IMG/VR virus record: IMGVR_UViG_3300022602_000133
Coordinates: 1 to 54,135 of that record
Reading direction: 5' to 3' (one strand)
Source of the DNA: a virus
Length of the DNA stretch: 54,135 bases
Position numbers and translations under genes: made by a program. Numbering within the stretch: the stretch's first letter is position 1; the number at the start of each line of letters is the position of its first letter. The notes under the pieces are model-generated. The model had not been told where the DNA came from, did no database searches, and saw only the letters and a program-made list of their open reading frames with translations. Of this stretch, positions 16,408-23,463 are shown one piece after another.

Positions 16408-16987
16408 ACTTTGGTTTCCAACACCTATATATTATGGAGATATAACAGGTGACACATTTACTACTGTACAAGAAGAGTTCGACTCTGTCTTTAAAACACT
16501 AATCAATGATAGGACATTTCAATATATGCCGGATTGGAATAGCCATTTATTAAGTGATATTAAGTTTGAAAAAAACTTAATAGAAGATTATCATCTCGAT
16601 GCTTTCAGAGACGAATTAGATCGTCACATACAAGAATATTTAAAAGAAATAGAATTTCCAGGTAAAAAGAAATATAAAATTGCCGCATCCTGGATGAGTT
16701 TTTATCAAAAAGGTGACTTTGCACATACTCACTGTCACGGAGATGCTGATTTATCAGGTGTATACTATTTTAAATCGGTTAACGAGAATGGTAAAATCTT
16801 TTTCGATACTCCTGTGAAGACTTTGACTAATTCTTATTGTTTTAAGCATTTGGTTAGCAGAGTTTATTACCCTCCTAAAGAAGGAAGACTAATGCTTTTT
16901 CCTAGTTGGGCAGAACATGGTGTGCAAACTATGACAGAGGAAGGTCATAGAGTTGCTGTTAGTTTTAATATAGAATTTGAGAGATAA
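16400..16987 (+). CDS. 2-oxoglutarate/Fe(II) oxygenase, tandem copy B
   Basis: A 195-residue paralogue of the preceding gene. It has WFPTPIYYG at the start, DWNSHLLSD near 45, ASWMSFYQKGDFAHTHCHGD at 96-115 followed by ADLSGVYYF, distal H173 in AEHGV and R184 in GHRVAVSFNIEFER. Candidate metal ligands are H109/H111/H113 and D115. The start is ATG 16400, directly after an AGAGGA site, not the in-frame TTG at 16388. The two copies differ most in the N-terminal 90 residues and in the loop after VYYF, which suggests different substrates after duplication. Confidence 0.8.
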   Translation: MVELWFPTPIYYGDITGDTFTTVQEEFDSVFKTLINDRTFQYMPDWNSHLLSDIKFEKNLIEDYHLDAFRDELDRHIQEYLKEIEFPGKKKYKIAASWMSFYQKGDFAHTHCHGDADLSGVYYFKSVNENGKIFFDTPVKTLTNSYCFKHLVSRVYYPPKEGRLMLFPSWAEHGVQTMTEEGHRVAVSFNIEFER

Positions 16988-16988
16988 T

Positions 16989-18161
16989 ATGAAAATTGCT
17001 GTATTAGGTGCCGGTACCGCTAGTTGTATTTTTAGTATGATTGCTTGCAGGTTTATTTCTAAGCCTGTTGAAATTACTTGTATTCATGATCCTAGTATAT
17101 CTACTATACAAGTGGGCGAAACCGCTAGTCCAGCAATATTATCTGCACTACAAGATTGTTTAGATTTTGAAGTATCTGAAGATTTAGAAAAATTAGATGG
17201 TACATTACGTACCGGAGTTAAACATTTCTGGAGTCAAGCTAGCAATGATTTTTCTATACTATATGATAGACAATTTGGTATACACCTAAACAGTACAAAA
17301 CTTAGCGAATTTGTCATGGGTCGCTTAAAAGAAAAATATCCTTTCTTTAAAGAACAACATGATACAATAATCAAAACAAACAAAACCACAGGCGAAGTAA
17401 CAACAGAATCTGGCTCCGAAGTATTTGATTTAGTAGTGGACTGTACAGGATTTGCTAACCCTGAATTATTTAAAACAGGTGTGTTAGTTAAACCTTCGTT
17501 TGCAGCTGTTAACTCTGTTATTATCTGGCCTGAATGGAAACAATACAACGAATATTATACTACAGCTCAAATACACGATAATGGTTGGATGTTTGGAGTT
17601 CCCCTTACATCAAGAAAAGCATGGGGATATTTGTACAATAACGAAATTACTACATATGAAGAAGCCAGAGAAGATTTTAAACGGTTAAAAAATCTCGATG
17701 ACGACACGTTAGATAAATGTCGTAGTTTTTCATGGAATCAATATCTAAGAGTTAAAGCTATTGACGAGCGTGTGTTATTTCTTGGTAATAATTTATTTTT
17801 CTTTGAGCCAGCAGGTGCAATACCTTTGCACTATTATTTGAATATTAGTAGAATTATTTCTGAAGATTTTGGAAATGTTGAATTTAATTGGCGTTATCAT
17901 AAAATGATTAACACATATCATCAACAAATGATGAATCAACATCAAGATGTAACTGCTATTGCTTACGCAGGTGCTAATCGACTAGAAACTGACTTTTGGA
18001 ATAAAACAAAAACGTCTGCAATCGCTAAATTACAGACGTCCGATGATTGGCACAAGTGGCTTAGAAATCAATTAGAAACTGATCATTATTTTACTCACCC
18101 AAAAGAATTAATGATTCAATACATTAATAAATTTGGGTTAGATCTTGATCAGTTTTTGTAA
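16989..18161 (+). CDS. Divergent flavin-dependent halogenase-like protein
   Basis: A 390-residue flavoprotein of the tryptophan-halogenase group. The FAD-binding motif GAGTAS is at 7-12, VGETASPAI at 42-50 matches the 'VGE.T.P' element, and K78 in RTGVKHFW occupies the position of the catalytic Lys (K79 in PrnA). DCTGF is at 151-155 and LGNNLFFFEPAGA near 275. The halogenase WxWxIP motif is altered to NGWMFGVPL (second Trp replaced by Phe, Ile by Val), and the protein is ~130 residues shorter than its neighbour. It may be a halogenase with a changed substrate, or a flavin monooxygenase. ATG 16989 follows GAGAGA; its 3' end overlaps the convergent halogenase by 13 bases. Confidence 0.75.
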   Translation: MKIAVLGAGTASCIFSMIACRFISKPVEITCIHDPSISTIQVGETASPAILSALQDCLDFEVSEDLEKLDGTLRTGVKHFWSQASNDFSILYDRQFGIHLNSTKLSEFVMGRLKEKYPFFKEQHDTIIKTNKTTGEVTTESGSEVFDLVVDCTGFANPELFKTGVLVKPSFAAVNSVIIWPEWKQYNEYYTTAQIHDNGWMFGVPLTSRKAWGYLYNNEITTYEEAREDFKRLKNLDDDTLDKCRSFSWNQYLRVKAIDERVLFLGNNLFFFEPAGAIPLHYYLNISRIISEDFGNVEFNWRYHKMINTYHQQMMNQHQDVTAIAYAGANRLETDFWNKTKTSAIAKLQTSDDWHKWLRNQLETDHYFTHPKELMIQYINKFGLDLDQFL

Positions 18162-19711
18162 ATATTTTCTTTCAAGTATTCTATTATACTAGGATAGTCT
18201 TTAACAGCTTCATTCCATGTTGCTGTATGTTTACCTACAGCCTCTACTTGCTTGCTAAAATACTGTTTGGCATCTATCAAATCATATAAGAAATTATAAG
18301 CTGATAGCGTTGACATATCGCAAGGGTTATAATTCATACCTGCAGCAATACAATGAAAACCGCCTTCTGGATTAAATTGGAATCGTTGATATCTTTCCAT
18401 AGAATATGTTTTAACTCCTGGGATTGCTACAGCCTTTGGTTCGCTGAGTGTAGGATCGTAAACACGTTCCAGGTTATCTCTCCAATAATCTGTATCATCT
18501 CTTACGCTTAGTGCATAATGCATGGCTACAAATTCAGCAAATTGTCTAAATTCAGCTTTACATGCTAGGTTAAATCCATCACGTTCGAACCTACTAGATT
18601 GTCCTCTGCTAAGAGCTCTTACAAGATGCATTAAAAATTTGTGTACTGTGTACAACCCATTAGACTCTAATGGTTCAATAAATCCAGCACTTAATCCAAT
18701 AGCACACACATTCTTTTCCCAGACTCTTTCATGAATGCCTGTACGCATTGTAATATTTTTAAATTCTAATCCTTCAGTTTCGTATCCTTTGGATTTTAAT
18801 TTTTCAATAAATTCTGTTTTAGCAGCTTCATCTGAAATGTACTTGTCACTATAAACATATCCTGATCCCATACGGCTCCATAAAGGAATTTCCCACATCC
18901 AACCGTTAGATAATGCGGTACAGTTAGTATACACTACAAGTTGTTTTTCTTTATCTGTGTATTCTATTTTTGTTGCCCAGGCTTTATTATTAGGCAACAT
19001 ATCTGCGTAACTTTCAAACGGAACATTAAGTGCTTTATCTAATAACAAGCTCTTAAATCCTGTGCAATCGATAAACAAATCAGCAGTAACTTTAGTACCA
19101 TCAGCTAGTATTAGATGTTCGACTCCAGTTTCTCCAGTTTGTACATCTTGTACTTCTGCTTGTATATGTGTTAGACGGCCTTTACAATATACATCACGCA
19201 ACCAAATGCCAAACTTAGTTGCATCAAATTGAAATGCTGTTGTTCTTAAATATTGGTATCCTGGTAATACGCCGTTTAAATTTTTATCAAACTTATTAGC
19301 GTTAACTAATGCCATGGTTGAAAAATAACTATCAGCATAACTGCTATTTGGAGTTTCTGGGTACAGAGCTTTCTTAATATGCCAGTCGTTTATACCAGTA
19401 ACCGATTCTTCTAAAACAGGAAAACCGAACGGATAATGAAATCCTGTATCACCTACTTGATAAAAGTCTTCAAATCTAATACTAAGTTTATAAGTAGCAT
19501 CACATGCGGCCATAAAATCAGTATCTTTAATGCCTAGCATGTTTAACCAAACATTTATACCTTGAATAGTGCTTTCGCCTACACCAACTGTTGGCACATC
19601 TGGGCTTTCGATTAAGACAATTTCTTTATTTGGAAATTGATTTACTAGTGTAGCTGCTGTCATCCATCCAGCACTACCACCTCCAACAATTACAATTTTA
19701 TTTGTACGCAT
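18149..19711 (-). CDS. Flavin-dependent (tryptophan-type) halogenase
   Basis: A 520-residue enzyme with all family signatures: GGGSAGWMTAA at 10-20 for FAD, VGVGESTIQG at 42-51, the catalytic Lys K75 in ATYKLSIRF, DCTGF at 215-219, the halogenase-specific WMWEIP at 271-276, and GLSAGFIEPLESNGLY at 339-354, whose Glu corresponds to the active-site acid. The reaction would use FADH2, oxygen and a halide to form hypohalous acid, transferred through the Lys to an electron-rich substrate. No flavin reductase gene is in the window, so FADH2 must come from elsewhere. A viral halogenase (VirX1) is known from a cyanophage, and this is a plausible relative. Ribosome site AGAGGA precedes ATG. Confidence 0.9.
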   Translation of the reverse strand: MRTNKIVIVGGGSAGWMTAATLVNQFPNKEIVLIESPDVPTVGVGESTIQGINVWLNMLGIKDTDFMAACDATYKLSIRFEDFYQVGDTGFHYPFGFPVLEESVTGINDWHIKKALYPETPNSSYADSYFSTMALVNANKFDKNLNGVLPGYQYLRTTAFQFDATKFGIWLRDVYCKGRLTHIQAEVQDVQTGETGVEHLILADGTKVTADLFIDCTGFKSLLLDKALNVPFESYADMLPNNKAWATKIEYTDKEKQLVVYTNCTALSNGWMWEIPLWSRMGSGYVYSDKYISDEAAKTEFIEKLKSKGYETEGLEFKNITMRTGIHERVWEKNVCAIGLSAGFIEPLESNGLYTVHKFLMHLVRALSRGQSSRFERDGFNLACKAEFRQFAEFVAMHYALSVRDDTDYWRDNLERVYDPTLSEPKAVAIPGVKTYSMERYQRFQFNPEGGFHCIAAGMNYNPCDMSTLSAYNFLYDLIDAKQYFSKQVEAVGKHTATWNEAVKDYPSIIEYLKENIYKN

Positions 19712-19730
19712 ATTATTCCTCTAAGTCTAA

Positions 19731-19739
19731 TATATAGCA
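19731..19739 (-). promoter_or_regulatory. Possible extended -10 promoter for the halogenase
   Basis: On the minus strand TGCTATATA resembles an extended -10 element (TGn before a TATAAT-like hexamer) in a very AT-rich 59-base leader, about 20 bases upstream of the halogenase ATG. There is no convincing -35 hexamer at standard spacing and no late-promoter octamer. Weak evidence. Confidence 0.25.
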
Positions 19740-19770
19740 ATTATATATTAACTAGATTGCAAATGCGATA

Positions 19771-19794
19771 AAAAAGGAGCCGAAGCTCCTTTTT
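19771..19794 (-). terminator. Intrinsic terminator with UUCG tetraloop
   Basis: AAAAAGGAGC and GCTCCTTTTT form a perfect ten-pair stem. Read on the minus strand the loop is TTCG closed by C-G, the extra-stable UUCG tetraloop, followed by a T run. It lies 16 bases past the stop of the minus-strand gene at 19810-20181, so it ends the late transcript from the adhesin block and insulates the halogenase gene downstream. It is the only strong intrinsic terminator I found. Confidence 0.85.
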
Positions 19795-19809
19795 ATGAAT
19801 GTAAATAAA

Positions 19810-20181
19810 TTACATTTTTCCGTGGTCGGCTACTTCACTAGCTGGAACAGCAATAGGCTGAGGAGGAGCGTTTTCCAGTCCAGTTGGATGATATGTTTCT
19901 GTAACTTCCAAAGGAGGTAAATTTTCTGGAGGAATATGATCAGCCATAACTTGCTGAGCAACTCCTTCGTGTGCTGCTTTATGTTGGGCATCTAATTCTG
20001 CTGCCGCAGCAGCGTCGGCTTCAACTTGTGCCATTACTTCGGCCCATGTTGGAGGTTCTAAACCTTGAGGATCTTCCCATTGAGTAAAATTAGTACCTTC
20101 TAATTGATAGACGGCACCTGGACGAAGTTTCCACATAGCGACATCGACGCCAAATGTATAAGTTGGTAAAAATTCTGACAT
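19810..20181 (-). CDS. Small fibre-cluster protein with Ala-rich helix
   Basis: A 123-residue acidic protein. The N-terminal part (MWKLRPGAVYQLEGTNFTQW, then EDPQGLEPPTWAEVMAQVEA) has the 'lRPGa.y.l....yt...W......P.W.Ev.a.v..' pattern seen in small proteins beside phage fibre genes. An Ala-rich probable helix follows at ~50-80, then a Pro-rich tail ending in HGKM. No catalytic motif is seen. It is the last gene before the UUCG terminator and has its own consensus late promoter (20207-20214) and AAGGAAA ribosome site. A fibre-assembly or structural role is inferred from context. Confidence 0.6.
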   Translation of the reverse strand: MSEFLPTYTFGVDVAMWKLRPGAVYQLEGTNFTQWEDPQGLEPPTWAEVMAQVEADAAAAAELDAQHKAAHEGVAQQVMADHIPPENLPPLEVTETYHPTGLENAPPQPIAVPASEVADHGKM

Positions 20182-20206
20182 AGTTTTTCCTTTATTTCAA
20201 AGACAA

Positions 20207-20214
20207 TATTTATA
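20207..20214 (-). promoter_or_regulatory. Consensus T4-type late promoter
   Basis: Minus-strand TATAAATA, an exact match to the T4 late promoter consensus, 26 bases upstream of the ATG at 20181 and just past the stop of the glycine-rich protein gene. It leaves a short leader containing AAGGAAA. Confidence 0.7.
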
Positions 20215-20222
20215 TTGACTTA

Positions 20223-23200
20223 TTAATCCCATTTAATAATTACGATACCGTCGGCACCGTGTCCGCCAGCATTATTTGTATTGTAGTGGCTTCCACCACC
20301 ACCACCACCGCCGGTATTTTGTCCAGCATTAGCACCTTGTAGGTTAGCTTGTAGGCCGTTTGCTCCGATGTTTCCACGATCACCCCAATGTAAACTCCAA
20401 CCGCCACCGTATTGACCAGCAATAGCTGAGTTACCGTTACTAACAGCACCTCCACCTCCGCCACCAAGACCGCCAGAGCCGCCATTACTAGAATATCCAG
20501 ATCCAGCGCCGCCGCCAGCAAAATATAGCATGGTTCCCAAATGATTGAATGGCAATCCTGTGCCGCCGTTTGCCGGGCTGGTAGATCCAGCAGTTCCTGC
20601 TCCACCACCACCACCTGGATACCAAGCGTAAATTCCAAATGATCCAGAATTTCCTTGTCCTGCTGTTCCTGATGCTGCTGCACCACCGCCGTAGCCGCCG
20701 GAGCCAGCAGAACCACCGCTTGGTGCTTGTGCTCCTCCCGATGCTCCACCACCTGATCCTCCAGAACTTGCTGGATATCCAGATTGATCATGGAAACTTG
20801 CGCCACCGCCACCGCCGATAGCAGTTAATGTACCAAATACACTATTGCCGCCATTTTGTCCACGTTCAGTAGCACGATCGCGAGCTTGGGCGCCACGGCC
20901 TCCTATGCCAACTGTTACAGAATATGATTGACCTGGTTGCACTTGGTAGCCATCTTTATACAATAATCCACCGGCTCCGCCACCGCCAGCCATATCGCAT
21001 CCGCCGCCTCCGCCGCCGGCAACCACTAGTACTCTAACACTGTTGACACCTGGAGGGCAAGACCATGTGCCCGATTGTAAAAACATACTGCATTTAGTTG
21101 GCATCTGATAGCGAACAATAACAATACCATGTCCGCCTGCGGCACCAATTGCTCCTGCACCACCGCCGCCTCCACCGCCGCCGGTGTAGTTGATACCTTG
21201 GCTACTACCAGCAATTGAGCTGCTCTGTCCCCAGCCTTGTCCGCCACGTCCGCCACTTTGTCCGCCCATGCCAAATGCACTGTTCTGTAAATATGCACCG
21301 ACTGCTGCTCCGCCACCCAATCCATAGTTATTTCTGCCAGCTGGATATCCACCTGCTCCACCGCCGCCACCATATGGCATTGCTCGTCCGGAAATATCAT
21401 ATAATACTCCAACGCCGCCGTTGCCTCCTGAGTCTCCTAATCCATCACAGTATCCTGGGCCACCGGCTCCGCCGCCGCCACCTGCTCCTGCATTACTGAG
21501 CGTAACATTTCCTCCGCCGGCATTTCCAGCTCCTGGTTGATAACCAGTAGAATATGAGCTGTATGCTACACCGCCACCTGATCCACCGGCCCCGTTAGTG
21601 CCAGTGCTACCGCTATTGTATGGTTGGCCGGCTCCGCCGCCTAATGCAAATATATTTCCAAATTGGCTGTAACCTCCTTGATTTCCAACAACGTTATTTC
21701 CGTTTACTAACTGTCCGCCTGCACCTACTACTACAGGAATACTTGTTCTTGCAGTAACAGCATACTGAGCATTATAAATTACTCCGCCTGCTCCGCCTCC
21801 ACCTCGCGGTCCGTTACCATTGTTGTTACCGTCATATGTACTAGCACCGCTACCACCTCCGCCTACTACAAGAACTTCTACGTTGCCTGTAAAGTTAGGA
21901 GTAAAATACTGAGCGCCGCCAATATTACGATAAAAATGTGTTCTATATCCATTTGCTTCGATATCAGTAGCTGTATAAACTTCTGGCTTCCAAATATATA
22001 CGCCTGATACACCGTCACCTGTATACGTTACGTTTGTAGTGCCAGTACTTGAATTTGACAACGCCCACACATAGTCCGACGATGTATTTGCCTGATACCA
22101 ATAAGTAGATTTTAAACGCATCCAACCATTACCTGCATCAAATACTTCACCAATTGCACCAGTACTTTGGGTCACTGTTCTGTTAATTAAGTCAAAGTAA
22201 TTATATGCGTAACCGCCAGATCCGCCGTGACGCATTAAGAAATATTGACGACTACGATATTTTACATAAACACTCATGACACTCATGAATCCATATCCGC
22301 TACCATTACTTGGCAACTGATAAATTCTATGGTCAATATTAGCTGATGTGTTTTCAGTCATTATAAACGCAGTGCTACTACCATCAGGTGCTATTTGACC
22401 TGTAGTTATTGTAACGTTATTCTGCGTCCAAATAGCGTTTGTTAAATCATTACTATAAGTTAACATGTTTGAACTAGCATAGTTCACTTTAGGTTGACTA
22501 GATTTCCAACCATAAACATCGCTAGTTTCTAAAACTTGGCCGTCGGTATTATAACGTAATTGTCCAATATCTGCATCATTATTATATCGAATAATAATAA
22601 CACCGCTACCGCCTGAACCAGTAGACCCTCCAGCTCCGCCACCGCCACCGCCTCCGGTGTTAGGTACTCCATTAGGGCTTGCTCCGCCGTTGCTATTTCT
22701 ATTATCTCCATCGCCACCGCCGCCAAGGCCACCACGAATCATATAATTAGTACCGCCGGCACTTCCTCCTCCGCCATACCACTGACTTGTTCCAGTAATA
22801 TTAAATGGTAAACCGTTACCGCCAGCAGCTCCATAACCCAAGTTTTCACCTCCTGGTCCGCCTGCACCGCCACCCCCGCCACCTCCGTAAGAGCCGTTTT
22901 GCAAACTTACTCCAGCGCTGCCACCGCCTGGATATCCTTGTCCGTAGATTGCGCGGCCACCGCCTCGAGTTGCAGGTGTATATAATTGTCCTAGTGCGTT
23001 TGGCCCAGTTGAGTTTCCACCACCTCCGCTTGCACCATCATATCCTTGACATTGGTAATAGTAGCCACCACCGCCACCACCATATGCAATGATAGTTCCA
23101 AACACGCTATTGCCTCCAGCTTGACTTGGTTGTCCTGGAGATCCGCCACCACCGACAGTATAACTAACTGATCCACCTGGAGTTACAGCATAGTTTGATT

Positions 23201-23432
23201 GATAAACAACTCCTCCTGCGCCCCCTCCAGCTGCAACGTCAGCTCCTGATCCGCCTCCGCCGCCTACTACTAGTACTTGTACGTTACTAACACCTGCCGG
23301 AACGTTCCAAGTTCCCGACCCTACACTGGTTAATTGAACTACTGTAGCCGATGCTTGACTTGAACGCTGTCCCGATGTTCCTGCAGGAACACTTGCTGAT
23401 CCTGTAACTGTGGTATTTTTTAATGTTGCCAT
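20223..23432 (-). CDS. Glycine-rich adhesin with three polyglycine modules
   Basis: A 1069-residue predicted receptor-binding protein. It has a short N-terminus (LKNTTVTGSASVPAGTSGQR), glycine-rich modules at ~31-287, ~515-785 and ~790-1069, and a beta jelly-roll at ~320-500 (NMLTYSNDLTNAIWTQNN start, 'MSVYVKYRSRQYF', 'NGWMRLKSTYW', 'VYIWKPEVY'). Each module opens with a 'V.VLVVGGGG' strand, has runs of three to seven Gly, a GGNSVFG-T-x-A-x-GGGG centre and closes with 'G.VI(I/V)RY'. Polyglycine-II sandwiches in T4-like adhesins (S16 gp38) give a precedent for Gly runs as host-range tips. The late promoter at 23456-23463 lies just upstream. Confidence 0.78.
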   Translation of the reverse strand: MATLKNTTVTGSASVPAGTSGQRSSQASATVVQLTSVGSGTWNVPAGVSNVQVLVVGGGGGSGADVAAGGGAGGVVYQSNYAVTPGGSVSYTVGGGGSPGQPSQAGGNSVFGTIIAYGGGGGGYYYQCQGYDGASGGGGNSTGPNALGQLYTPATRGGGRAIYGQGYPGGGSAGVSLQNGSYGGGGGGGAGGPGGENLGYGAAGGNGLPFNITGTSQWYGGGGSAGGTNYMIRGGLGGGGDGDNRNSNGGASPNGVPNTGGGGGGGAGGSTGSGGSGVIIIRYNNDADIGQLRYNTDGQVLETSDVYGWKSSQPKVNYASSNMLTYSNDLTNAIWTQNNVTITTGQIAPDGSSTAFIMTENTSANIDHRIYQLPSNGSGYGFMSVMSVYVKYRSRQYFLMRHGGSGGYAYNYFDLINRTVTQSTGAIGEVFDAGNGWMRLKSTYWYQANTSSDYVWALSNSSTGTTNVTYTGDGVSGVYIWKPEVYTATDIEANGYRTHFYRNIGGAQYFTPNFTGNVEVLVVGGGGSGASTYDGNNNGNGPRGGGGAGGVIYNAQYAVTARTSIPVVVGAGGQLVNGNNVVGNQGGYSQFGNIFALGGGAGQPYNSGSTGTNGAGGSGGGVAYSSYSTGYQPGAGNAGGGNVTLSNAGAGGGGGAGGPGYCDGLGDSGGNGGVGVLYDISGRAMPYGGGGGAGGYPAGRNNYGLGGGAAVGAYLQNSAFGMGGQSGGRGGQGWGQSSSIAGSSQGINYTGGGGGGGGAGAIGAAGGHGIVIVRYQMPTKCSMFLQSGTWSCPPGVNSVRVLVVAGGGGGGCDMAGGGGAGGLLYKDGYQVQPGQSYSVTVGIGGRGAQARDRATERGQNGGNSVFGTLTAIGGGGGASFHDQSGYPASSGGSGGGASGGAQAPSGGSAGSGGYGGGAAASGTAGQGNSGSFGIYAWYPGGGGGAGTAGSTSPANGGTGLPFNHLGTMLYFAGGGAGSGYSSNGGSGGLGGGGGGAVSNGNSAIAGQYGGGWSLHWGDRGNIGANGLQANLQGANAGQNTGGGGGGGSHYNTNNAGGHGADGIVIIKWD

Positions 23433-23455
23433 TTATATTAAATCCAATTTTGAAA

Positions 23456-23463
23456 TATTTATT
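23456..23463 (-). promoter_or_regulatory. Late promoter for the 1069-residue adhesin
   Basis: Minus-strand AATAAATA matches NATAAATA. It overlaps the stop codon of the upstream adhesin gene (23462-26209) and lies 24 bases before the ATG at 23432, so the three adhesins need not be expressed at the same level. Confidence 0.5.

Noticed and set aside
18135-18165. GATC-TT-GATC followed by a T run as a terminator between the two halogenase genes
   Set aside because: The stem is only four pairs and lies inside both coding regions; too weak to call.
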